NCBI GenBank assembly: GCA_905221605.1 | Contig: CAJNDS010000829.1 | Location: 26,513 to 62,640, forward strand | Direction of reading: 5' to 3' | Length of the DNA stretch: 36,128 bases | Source of the DNA: Symbiodinium natans | Taxonomy: Eukaryota > Sar > Dinophyceae > Suessiales > Symbiodiniaceae | In this document: piece after piece, positions 20,852 to 30,260 of the stretch | How positions within the stretch are numbered: position 1 is the stretch's first letter | Layout of the letters: each line of letters opens with the position of its first letter | Notes under the pieces: generated by a model | Told to the model about the DNA's origin: nothing | The model's database searches: none | Seen by the model: only the letters and a program-made list of their open reading frames with translations | Translations under genes and position numbers: made by a program

Positions 20852-21149
20852 GTGTTTCGTGGCTGAAATAATTGCAGACTTATATGCAAATTTGACAAGA
20901 TCGAGACCGGCCAGCTCCTGAAACCTCCTAACCCCGAACCATACCAACAGAGAGAGCATGTGAGCAAGTACTTGTATCACCTAGATCACCCCCCACATGA
21001 TCTCCTTTTTTGCCACACCTATGTTTACTGTTACGTCAACACTTAATCGCAGAATCAGGCGCCGTCAAAAACAGTAACCCTAGTTTGGAGTCTTGGTACT
21101 TTGAGCTACATACCTAAATACCTTCAGGACACTGCATTACTTGAAGGTC

Positions 21150-21335
21150 TATTCTAAATTCCACCCCCCTCAGTTTCTTGTCCTTCGAAGGCCCGTGGAA
21201 GAGAAGAGAAGAGAATTATTCTAGATTCCACCCCCCTTAGTTTCTTGTTGTCCTTCGAAGCCTGTAGAAGAGAAGAGTGGAGAATTGTTCTAAATTCCAC
21301 CCTCTCAATTTCTTGTCCTTCGAAGGCCTGTAATT
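21150..21335 (-). repeat. Three inverted copies of the 18.8-kb repeat family
   Basis: Copies begin TTCTAAATTCCACCC and contain TTTCTTGTCCTTCGAAGG and AGAGAAGAGAATTATTCTA, the reverse of the 18790-19190 units. Confidence 0.75.
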
Positions 21336-21353
21336 TCTTTTTGAAGATGAGAA

Positions 21354-21665
21354 GCCCCCTTCGTCCTCACCCTTCGAAGCCTTCGGCCCTTTGTCCTCAC
21401 CCTTCGAAGCCTTCGAAGCCTTCGTCTTCACCTTCGAAGCCTTCGAAGCCCTCCCCCCGTCCTCGCCTTTCGAAGCCTTCGAAGCCCCCTTCGTCCTCAC
21501 CTTCGAAGCCTTTCAAAGCCCCTTCGTCCTCCCTTCGAAGGCTTCGAAGCCTTCGTCCCCTTCGAAGCCTTCGAAGCCTTCGTCCGCACCTTCGAAGCGC
21601 AGACATTCACCTCCCCCCTTCGACTCTTCGGCTTCGAAGGCTTCGAAGGCTTCGAAGCCCCCTTT
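21354..21665. repeat. CCTTCGAAG short tandem array
   Basis: Dense repeats of CTTCGAAGC, around the palindrome TTCGAA, with interspersed CGTCCTCACC. Lys/Pro/Ser-rich and Glu/Gly/Phe-rich frames on the two strands follow from the repeat. It seems to extend the TTCGAAG word found in the neighbouring inverted repeats. Confidence 0.85.
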
Positions 21666-21669
21666 GCCG

Positions 21670-22317
21670 AAGAACGGGACGCAGCCCACGTGGTTCAAAT
21701 CCATCAGCATAACAGCATGGTAGGCAGCAACACAGCACTACAGCACCACCACAGCACCGCTAGAACATTTGCTCGCAATCGGAATTGCAACAGAATGTGG
21801 AGTTCACTCTGTTACATTCCCGCAGCTCCGCAGCTCACAACTGCATCCTGTTTCTCCCTCGAATGTTCTGGCCTTAAAACGGCAGCTGCAGCAATGCTCA
21901 CTGTAAGCTGAAACTGCACTCTGCTGCATTTTATCAAAACGTCTTCTTCGCAAAGCCAACTCTGATCCTGGCTGGAGCATGCATACCGGCGCATTCTCAG
22001 TGCTAGAGCTGCACTGCAGACGCTGAAGGTCGACAAACTCTTGCTAAGTAGCCTGGCTGGGCGGGTGGGCGGGTCACCTAGAGTGGGCGGATAAGCTTTA
22101 ATTACCGCAGTCTTAGGCTTTTCAGGCGACGTCTGCAAAAGCTGGTGGGTGGTGCTGCGTTGCTTTAAGATCAACGTTTCGTGAAAAATCTCCCTTGCAG
22201 GTACATGCAAATGTTTCGAACAACTGTTCATCGTTCGACATCAGTTTCCAAATCTTCCGGATTGGCAAACCATCTTTACCAACCAAGCCTAAAGCACAGA
22301 CATGCACTGATGACTTT
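21670..22317. other. No recognised gene
   Basis: A 139-codon minus-strand frame (22231-21812) is open but has no motif. The stretch runs up to the sharp left edge of the duplicated unit at 22318. Confidence 0.35.
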
Positions 22318-22751
22318 CACCACTGGGCCTCCCGTTTTCGCTCGAAACAGCCCAAAACTTTGCCTCCCCTTTTGGACCCAGGTTCCAGGACATGCGGGCG
22401 ACCACTTCTGAAACACTATCTTCATCCCACAGATGGTGTGTCCAAGCCATTTTCTGCACGCACTTCGGTAGCGAGGTCACCTCCGAGACAAAGCGTCCAT
22501 CCCGGAGAATCTCCTAGAAGAGTTCTCCAGGACTTAAAGGAGTTGACAAGAGCCTGGGCGAGACACAAAGATGAGGTTGCCAGCGTCCCTTTGGGACAGA
22601 CCGCACCGCACTTAGCCCACACAGCACAAAAGCTTTGCAAGGCACACAGACACATTCACAAACCATGATGATGTTGCCAGCGTCCCTTTGGGATACAGCA
22701 CACCACACACTTGTCCACCTACCGAGCACGACAAGTGCTGGAAGCAGGTCT

Positions 22752-23150
22752 CTACGGTGTTGCTGCAGCTTTGGCTTTGGGTTTCGGCGCCGCCTTTGCC
22801 TTGGACTTTGCCGTAGCTTGTTTCACGATCAAGATCTCCGTGAGATCTTCTTGGGACAACTGCGCCGCTGTTTTTTTCAAATGGCGCAATCTCTTTTGAG
22901 CTGCTTTGATGTCTTTGCTGTGTTTCTTCTTCTGTTTGATCAGATCTGCCCGCGCAGAGAGGAGCGCTTTCAGTCGGCTCGCCAAGTCTCCAGCACGTGG
23001 CTCAGGCATTGCCTCCGAGGAAGGTTATGCTGGACGCCCAAACCGGAGAACACACACACTTTCGCAAGCCTCATCTTCTTCTTCCCGTGCACCATCAGCA
23101 AGCCTGCCCTGCGAAACCTCCGCGTCACGTTCAGCCATCGCCTCATGTAG
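22752..23150 (-). CDS. Small basic coiled-coil protein of the repeat unit (copy 1)
   Basis: The minus-strand frame 23009-22752 (85 codons) has a heptad-like charged helix (SARADLIKQKKKHSKDIKAA...RLRHLKKTAAQLS) and a Lys/Ala/Pro-rich tail (KSKAKAAPKPKAKAAATP) resembling histone-H1-like tails. An acidic segment begins at an ATG near 23137 in a nearby open stretch (MAERDAEVSQG, then EEEDEACE). A short intron, donor GT near 23057 and acceptor CGGAG near 23016, could join the two. The same gene is in the second repeat copy. The layout (acidic start, coiled coil, AK-rich tail) fits a DNA- or RNA-binding accessory protein. I associate similar small proteins with dinoflagellate repeats from memory only. 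The plus-strand frames over it are shadows. Confidence 0.5.
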
Positions 23151-23432
23151 AACCACTAATCAAACACACAAGCGTGACAATGCAAAATCAAGACTCCCGC
23201 TTGGACTTTGTGTACACGTCCGAGCAGCTACGGCTTTCCAAGCTTGCTACGTCCTTTTAGGAAAAGGCTGCCCAGCACGGCATTGTTGATGCACAATCTG
23301 CCTCATTCCCCTCACTCCTGAAAATCTCTCTCACGCCCATTCCTGGTAAGAAGGGTGCTGGATCCAGGTCTGCCGGGGTCTGGGAAGCACCGAAAGACCC
23401 AGGGAAGCCAGGACAGTCTGGGGAGCTTTCAG

Positions 23433-24089
23433 GGGCCAGTTTTTGAGCTTTAGAGCCTCTCAACTGCTTGCTGCGAGCTCCCAAGGGCCAGTTTTTGAGC
23501 TTTAGAGCCTCTCAACTGCTTGCTGCGAGCTCCCAAGGGCCAGTTTTTGAGCTTCAGAGCCTCTCAACTGCTTGCTGCGAGCTCCCAAGGGCCAGTTTTT
23601 GAGCTTTAGAGCCTTTCAACTGCTTGCTGCGAGCTCCCAAGGGCCAGTTTTTGAGCTTTAGAGCCTCTCAACTGCTTGCTGCGACTCCCAAGGGCCAGTT
23701 TTTGAGCTTCAGAGCCTCTCAACTGCTTGCTGCGAGCTCCCAAGGGCCAGTTTTTGAGCTTTAGAGCCTCTCAACTGCTTGCTGCGAGCTTCCAAGGGCC
23801 AGTTTTTGAGCTTTAGAGCCTTTCAACTGCTTGCTGCGAACTCCCAAGGGCCAGTTTTTGAGCTTTAGAGCCTCTGAACTGCTTGCTGCGAGCTCCCAAG
23901 GGCCAGTTTTTGAGCTTTAGAGCCTCTCAACTGCTTGCTGCGAGCTTCCAAGGGGCTCCCAAGGGCCAGTTTTTGAGCTTCAGAGCCTCTCAACTGCTTG
24001 CTGCGAGCTCCCAAGGGCCAGTTTTTGAGCGTTAGAGCCTCTCAACTGCTTGCTGCGAGCTCCCAAGGGCCAGTTTTTGAGCTTTAGAG
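23433..24089. repeat. 52-bp tandem array, 13 copies (copy 1)
   Basis: Units of about 52 bp beginning GGGCCAGTTTTTGAGCTTTA and containing CAACTGCTTGCTGCGAGCTC. About thirteen copies, with occasional T/C changes and one short insertion (AGGGGCTCCCA at about 23950). There are no unique spacers, so it is not a CRISPR array. Confidence 0.93.
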
Positions 24090-24111
24090 CCTCTAAAGCT
24101 CAAAAACTGGC
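24069..24111. repeat. Perfect 21-bp inverted repeat closing the array (copy 1)
   Basis: 24069-24089 (the start of the last 52-bp unit) is exactly reverse-complemented at 24091-24111, with a single-base spacer. It makes a near-perfect cruciform at the edge of the tandem array. Confidence 0.9.
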
Positions 24112-24499
24112 TCAGAGAAAGGCCACGACCAAATCATGCTCATCATATTCTAACAACCAACAGACTGGTTCAACAAAGATGTTTCGCAGAGAAGTTGCCC
24201 GGATGCTTGTGACTGCTCAGATGTCTGACAGTACGCAGAATGCACGCGCACCCGAAATAAACACAGCAGCTAGAAAACGTGCGAAGCTAAAGCTCGGCAC
24301 CCAGATGGACCTAGGTTTCGGGCGATCTCGAAGCACTCTTAGCGGCAAGACTTCGTGAAGCGGCCAACCCTGAGGCTGTCACAAGAGGTTCAAGAACAAG
24401 GTGCCCTGGACGAGCCCTGGACCTTAGAGTCTTAGAGGTTTTTCTGCAACAAGCACATGCAAGCTAGTTGCGGGCCAAACCCTGAGAAGACCTGGGTGA
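24112..24499. other. Non-repetitive spacer in the repeat unit (copy 1)
   Basis: A plus-strand frame (24050-24358) is open in both copies of the large repeat and includes a basic segment (INTAARKRAKLKLG). It starts inside the tandem array and may be fortuitous. No family is recognised. Confidence 0.3.
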
Positions 24500-25735
24500 G
24501 CACGCGCAATGTTAGCACGGACCCCCCCCCCACCCCTCCATCCTGGAGGTCTCGGGCCTGAATTTCTCAGCTCCAGAGGCACGCTTGACACCCTTCCACA
24601 CCAAACCCAAACGTTGAAACAGTGCTTGCGACAGACAGGTCGCGGTCGCGGTAACACGCTGTCGCTTTGAGGCTGTCACGGGATGTGCGGAGACTTAGGG
24701 AAAACCCCCCTCCAACCCCCTACCCATCCTGGAGGTCTCGGGCCTGAATTTCTCAGCTCCAGAGGCACGCTTGACACCCTTCCACAGCAAACCCAAACGT
24801 TCAAACAGTGCTTGCAGCAGACAGTTTGCAGCAACACGCGGTAACACGCTGTCGCTTTGAGGCCATCACAGGATGCGAGGAGATTTAGCACAGACCTTCC
24901 ACAGCCAAACAGTACTCACAGTTTGCGGCAACACTCTGTGGCTTTGAGGCTGTCACGGGATGCGAGGAGACCTTCCACAGCAAACCTTAAGGTCCAAACA
25001 GTACTTGTGGCAGACAGTTTGCGGCAACACCCTGAGGCTTTGAGGCTGTCACGGGATGTGTGGATATTTAGCACGCCACCCCCCCCCCCACCCCCCTACC
25101 CATCCTGGAGGTCTCGAGCCTGCATTTATCAGCTCCAAAGGCACGCTTGACACCCTTCCACAGCAAACCCAAACGTTCAAACAGTGCTTGCAGCAGACAG
25201 TTTGCAGCAACACGCGGTAACACGCTGTCGCTTTGAGGCCATCACAGGATGCGAGGAGATTTAGCACAGACCTTCCACAGCCAAACAGTACTTGCGGCAC
25301 ACAGTTTGCGGCAACACTCTGTGGCTTTGAGGCTGTCACGGGATGCGAGGAGACCTTCCACAGCAAACCTTAAGGTCCAAACAGTACTTGTGGCAGACAG
25401 TTTGCGGCAACACCCTGAGGCTTTGAGGCTGTCACGGGATGTGTGGATATTTAGCACGCCACCCCCCCCCACCCCCCTACCCATCCTGGAGGTCTCGAGC
25501 CTGCATTTATCAGCTCCAGAGGCACGCTTGACACCCTTCCACAGCAAACCCACACGTTGCAACAGTGCTTGCGCCAGACAGTTTGCGGTAACACGCTCTC
25601 GCTTTGAGGCTGTCACGGGATGCGAGGAGATTTAGCACCGACCTTCCACAGCAAACCCTAAGGTCCAAACAGTACCTGCGGCAACACTCTGAGGCTTTGA
25701 GGCTGTCACGGGACGTGCGGAGACTTAGCACATTT
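24500..25735. repeat. Satellite with higher-order structure (copy 1)
   Basis: Monomers of roughly 85-95 bp share CTTTGAGGCTGTCACGGGAT, CTTCCACAGCAAACC and CAGTTTGCGGCAACAC. They are grouped into larger repeats of about 370-380 bp, each opening with a poly-C block and CCCATCCTGGAGGTCTCG (starts near 24520, 24705, 25076 and 25459). The numerous open frames are repeat artefacts. Confidence 0.85.
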
Positions 25736-26148
25736 CCATCCTCTTGGGGCAGCCTGCAAGGGCTACGATGTGCACTGCACGCGTCTTGTCACAGACTGCG
25801 TCAAAATGCGTCAAACATGTGCAGCCCAAGCTCTTCAGGGGCTTAAGGATTAAAAAAAACTCCTGCGCGCATAAGGAAGACATGTACATGAATGTTTACC
25901 AGGTCATTTTGCAAAAACATTCAGCAAGACAGCCACAACGGTTTTTACTGCTGCGAAACACCCGAAAGGAAGCAGCCGCTTGTGGTCCCCATTCCCCCGC
26001 ACCCCCGCATCAAGGCTGCAAGCAACTTGCAGCGCCTCTGGGAGTCTCCAACATAAAGCGCTCGACTACAAACCCCCCATGCTACAAGAACAGGTTTCAG
26101 CATTGATGCGGGGGCAGGGGGGGTTTGCACAAAACTCACCTTTGAGTT
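25736..26148. other. 3' flank of the Rep gene
   Basis: No gene recognised. CCCCCGCATCAA at about 26002-26013 is inverted at about 26103-26114. The match to the second repeat copy runs out with the window end (equivalent of 26095). Confidence 0.5.
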
Positions 26149-28675
26149 TCATGCTGGCTCTCGCTGCTCGCTAGACTGAAGCTTTTGCTGAAGCTTCATG
26201 AGCACTTTGCGCGATTGCAGAACTGAGAGACCTAACAGCCCCTGTAAATCTTGATCTGTCAAGGCTACCAGCATGGCGCCGTCGACCGAATTTTGAACAA
26301 ATCTGGGTGAGACTTGGGACAACTCTATCTCGGAAAGCCACGCACGCACATCTGGCACTTTCCAAGCGGTAACATCCTTGGGCAAAGCAGACACAACCGG
26401 CGCACTGAGTACCGCAGGCACAGAGCCCGAAGCGGAGCCGCGCTCCAACACAAACTGTGCAAAGCACGGAGCACAAGGCCACAACATCTGATCTGGAGCT
26501 TGAAGCACGTGGTGAAACCTGAAGATGTGGAGTCTTTTCATCAGCATCTTCAGGTCACCAACCATCAAACCTGGCTTCGGGCAAAGGTCGGCTTCCAACG
26601 TGGTGATATAGATGGGGGAGTCACCGGTGTACGTCAGATGTCCGCGATGTGCATTTTGCGGGCGATTAACCACCACGCCAGCTCCTTCCAACAGCAGCAA
26701 CTGTTGCGAGATGCTCAAGATTTGGGTTGAGAAGCGGTAGTCATCGAAAAAGATGACTTTGCTTTTCTCTATGTTTAGCAATGGAAAAGCTCCGCTGCTT
26801 GGACATGGAAAGCAACTCGCCTCGCCGAAAGTTTTCAGCAAGGGCCGCAAAATGTAGCTTTTGCCTTCGTTGCCCTGTTGGCCAACCAATGTGACACAGT
26901 TTCCCTTTCGGCGGCCACGAGCCAAGGAGTCGTAGATGGCTGCTGTGAGCTCCGTCTCGCAAATTTGGTTGGCATGGACCAACTCCCGGGCACGCTGCTT
27001 CCATTTGCCAACACTGCAACAGACGCACGCTTGTTCTGCAGTTTCCTGCACAATCTGGAGACGAGTCTTCGAATTCTCGCAGATGGTCTTCTCAGCATTT
27101 TCCAATGCCCAGATCTTCTCTCCAATTGCGCCGAGGCATTCTTGGTTGTGAATGCAGAACTGCAGCATCTCCGGGCCACCTTTCTCTTTGGCATACTTGT
27201 TGATTCTGGCCACGAACGAAGGGTCACTCGGATGAAAATTGTTCTCAACGCAAATCGGCCAAAGATCAGCTTCTCTGAATCTCGGAGCAGGCTTACCCTT
27301 GCTGGCTTGCATCTTCAAAGCCTCCAACTTCTGCTTGCTCCATTCCTGGGGAAAAAAACGCACGTCAAAGTTCCAAGAGAACTTGCTCAAACACTTAACA
27401 TGGAGGCGAGAGTCTTGTGCGTTGTAGGCTCGATGGATTGCTTCGGCCAAAGGCGGGTGGAATCCGTCGACGGCATACAAGAACGGCTGCTGGTCCAGGT
27501 CATCCTCACCTTTGCCTGGCCGCGGCAAAAAGCCGTAGCGCACGGCGCTGTGGTAGCCACCTGCGGCACCGGACGCAAAACATTCCTTGCAGTTTGAAGA
27601 CTGCTCAAGCGCAGCCTGAAGCCGTCTTGAGACTTACTCCCTCTACAGCAAAGGCCCCTTGGAAACTGCAGGAATTTGAGGGCTATTTCAAACTGCAGAT
27701 GCCTGGGAACTACGAAAGCTGCAGAAAGTCTGAAATAGATCAGCTTATTCACGCCCTGAAGAATGTTCCAGGGCAGCCCGCGTAGCCTAAGAAGCCGTCT
27801 CAAGCTTCAGATCGCCCTTCGTGCGTCCCTTAAAAGTGCTCCAAAGCAGTCTTAACCTGACAACTGGTTCCTCAGGATTGCGAACTGGCCGAAAAAACTT
27901 GCTCAAAGACTCACACGCCTCCTGCACACGTTGCGAAATCCATATAGATGCTCTGCGTATTCTGCAACTCAAGCTTCCAAGGACGCCAACGTGCCGGGGC
28001 GGATAATTTGACAGCTACGTGGTAATGCGGCCGCGAGTCGCGATGAAGTTCACGATACACCACCATCTTGTTCACATGAACCTTCCTGTTCTCAGAAACG
28101 TTGGCCTGACAAGCCGCAAGGCTGCGTATCATCAGTTGGCAGACTTGCTCGCGCGTGAAATCCTCAGGCTTGGCGCCATCGGAACTCGTGGGGGCCGACC
28201 ATGTGCACAAGTACACTAGAAGTACTTGCGTCGTGTCGCATTTACCAAATATCTCCACAGAAGAAGGCGCCATCTTCGATTTTTTATTGGCTCGCTTGGC
28301 TTTCTCCACTAGCTGTCGAGCAAGCTCTTTTCTGACCAGCTTGTCCAGGATGCTGCGGGCAACGGCTTTGTACGGTTCCAGGTCTGCGACGCACATGCTC
28401 CAGGCAGCTGCAAGTTTTTCCAGAAGCTGGTTGAAGCTCAATGCTTCGAGGTTTTGCCCCCGGATCAATTCTGTCACCGCCTTCTTCAGTGTTGCAGAGC
28501 TGATCTGGCCGTCGCTGGCCTCTGGGAACATTGCATCCTGCTCCTCCGCAGGAACTTCGCAGGCAGAATCTGGAGCAATCATTTCATTGCTGAAATTCCC
28601 GTGGCCGGAAGCATCTTGAGCATCCAGCGCTTCTTCCTCATTTGCAGCAGGACGCTTCTTTCGAGCGCGGCGCAT
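26149..28675 (-). CDS. Rep-like DEK_C-HUH-SF3 helicase-SAM protein
   Basis: Minus-strand, two exons. Exon 1 (28675 to about 27922) has a basic start (MRRARKKRP), a DEK_C-like helical domain (about residues 59-114) and a HUH endonuclease: a first strand (VLLVYLCTW, about 151-159) and the HYH metal-binding motif (217-219). The frame stops at 27911, but removing about 27561-27921 leads in phase into exon 2 (27560-26149). This opens with a Tyr-rich motif III (YHSAVRYGF), completing the HUH fold. Exon 2 continues with an SF3-type ATPase: Walker A GQQGNEGKS (about 27 kb), Walker B VIFFDD and a sensor strand IYITT. It ends in a SAM domain (VPDVRAWLSEIEL ... LGLSVLQSRKVLM). HUH plus SF3 is the layout of rolling-circle Rep proteins; the two eukaryotic end domains are unusual. 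No disabling mutation is seen. Likely role: nicking, unwinding and replicating the element. Confidence 0.78.
27561..27921 (-). other. Inferred intron of the Rep gene, non-GT donor
   Basis: The HUH signature before 27922 continues in phase at 27560. The acceptor is GCCGCAG|G. In the phase required, the donor would be CAG|GAGGC or GGAG|GCGTG, that is GA or GC rather than GT. The good GTGAGT nearby gives the wrong phase. GA and GC donors with AG|G acceptors are known in dinoflagellates. Confidence 0.6.
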
Positions 28676-28799
28676 CGTAGCTGAGGAGCTCCATCCTACA
28701 TTACACAAGCACACAAGCCATGAGCGCACTGGTCGTCGCCCCAGAGAAACCACCGCGACCACGGCACATGACAAAGCCTCTACACAGATATCTGTACAT

Positions 28800-29149
28800 T
28801 TCTAAATCTTTGTAGCGTCCCTAAACCCGAACCAGAAGCAAACAACACTGCAAACGACATGCTTGGCTTGGAGAATGGACAATGTTTGCACCACCACTAA
28901 AAATGCTGTCTGCGAGATCCACCAAGCAAAAAGCAACTTACGCACACAATCGCTCTTGGATGAGACAAAAGCAATCAATGCACAATTCTTCTTGCCGCAC
29001 CTCTTGGAAGAGCTCCACTGCGCGAAGAGACGTTGCGGGAGCCAGTGTGCAATTATGATGAGCCCTCGGAATCGCATCACAGTGTCAACGGTCACAAACC
29101 CGACAAGGCACTCGCAAAACAGCCCGTGCATTCTCAAGCAATCAATGGC
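28800..29149. other. Upstream flank of the Rep gene, no gene seen
   Basis: Plus and minus frames overlap here (28863-29360 plus, 29377-28802 minus) without motifs. The region should hold the Rep promoter or trans-splice site, but no element is identifiable. Confidence 0.35.
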
Positions 29150-29570
29150 CACCCAGATACTCACACTACACGCTCTGCGATGTGGCGAGATACAGATTTT
29201 TGTACGGCCCAGCTCAACCGTGAAGCAACCTACTGCACGCGCACTGTGGCAGGAAACGCGATTGCTCCATATTTGGCAGGGACAGCAGGCAATCAGACAC
29301 ACTACACGCTTCGCGTTGTGGAGAACGCATATTTTGGCACGGTCCAACTCTACGGGGTAAGAACCTACTACACGCACCGCGCTGTGGCGGGAAGCAGATT
29401 TCAGCCCACAATTCCCCCGTGCTTCAAAAATATGTACTATATGTTCATTTTAGTCACATCGCTTGATGCTACACCCTTCATGTCTGGGTTTTTCCCCCAG
29501 AAAACGGGTGTAGTACTCCATAAACAGATACTACACGCTCCGCGCTGTGGAAAAACTCCACATTTTGGAT
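29150..29570. repeat. Spaced repeats with core CTACACGC..CGCGCTGTGG
   Basis: A core of about 20 nt (CTACACGC, then CGCGCTGTGG with variants) recurs near 29166, 29230, 29302, 29369 and 29533. The first four are spaced about 65-70 bp. A second word, ATTTTGG or ATATTTGG, follows most copies. It lies between the Rep and transposase genes. Confidence 0.6.
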
Positions 29571-29705
29571 TCTTGCCTGCGTGGACCTGGGTAGACGTTA
29601 GACAAGGGCTTGTACGGGTGGGCTCCGGCCTTAAGCCGTGCCAGGAGTGCTGCCCTCCGCCAAAAACCTTGTGCACTCACAACTGCGTGTTTTTGTGGGC
29701 AGTAT

Positions 29706-30130
29706 AAGCGTCTGGGAAGCCCCGAAAGACCCAGGAAGGCAGTGGGGGAGTTTGTGAGTGGCCCAAAACCCAAGAAGGCCACAAACCCCTCTTCTCCCTG
29801 ATTGCTTCCGAGTGTCTCGGGTTTAGGGCCGAAGGTGTCACCCCAAATCACGAAATTTGGCGTTATTCCCCAAGAAAGTGAGGCCCTGCCAGGATTGTTG
29901 CCCTCGTCAAACACCTTGCGCTCTTCTGCGTGCTTTTTGAGAGCAGCAGCTCGGCACGAACCCAAAAGCCCAAACGTTCGCAAATTTGGGAAGCACTGAA
30001 AGACGCCGGGAGGCCATGAAACCGAGAGGTCTGGGAGGCGCCGCAAGACCCTGGAAGGCAAGCAGGGAGTCTGAAACGGGGAAAGTCTGGGAAGCGCCGA
30101 ACGACCTTGGGAGGCAACAAGGGGGTCTGC
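29706..30130. repeat. Diverged 35-45 bp repeats (GTCTGGGAAGCGCCGAAAGACC)
   Basis: Words such as GTCTGGGAAGC, then CCGAAAGACC and GGAAGGCA, recur at about 29710, 29985, 30030 and 30085. The same word lies at 23379-23415 and in its duplicate near 33412, linking this part of the unit to its flank. Confidence 0.65.
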
Positions 30131-30260
30131 GCTGGTGAGCCGATCCGGGCACCGACATTGGCACCTCAAACAGGGGCCATTTCCGGCAAGCGGCGTCAGA
30201 CCCCTAACAGTTGCAACAACATTTTTTGTTCGCCTTGCCTTTAGCACGGGCACGAAGACT

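Larger units (their letters stand above)
22318..26095. repeat. Large direct repeat, copy 1
   Basis: From CACCACTGGGCC onward this segment matches 32342-36128 almost base for base. The offset is 10024, becoming 10035 after an 11-nt insertion in the 52-bp array, then 10034 and 10033 after two poly-C length changes. A few substitutions were seen (for example near 24898 and 25012). The sequence to the left (ACTTT versus CCGAA) is unrelated, so the left edge is sharp. The match is still running when the window ends. Confidence 0.95.

Noticed and set aside
22635-23289. Plus-strand frames of 171 and 127 codons
   Set aside because: They are antisense shadows of the minus-strand coiled-coil gene and recur only because the segment is duplicated.
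23433-24089. CRISPR array
   Set aside because: Units are head-to-tail with no unique spacers, in a eukaryotic context.
27911-28774. Start of the Rep protein at the far end of the open frame (28774)
   Set aside because: The 33 extra residues are hydrophobic/cysteine-bearing and unlike the following basic start; the ATG at 28675 (MRRARKKRP) fits better.
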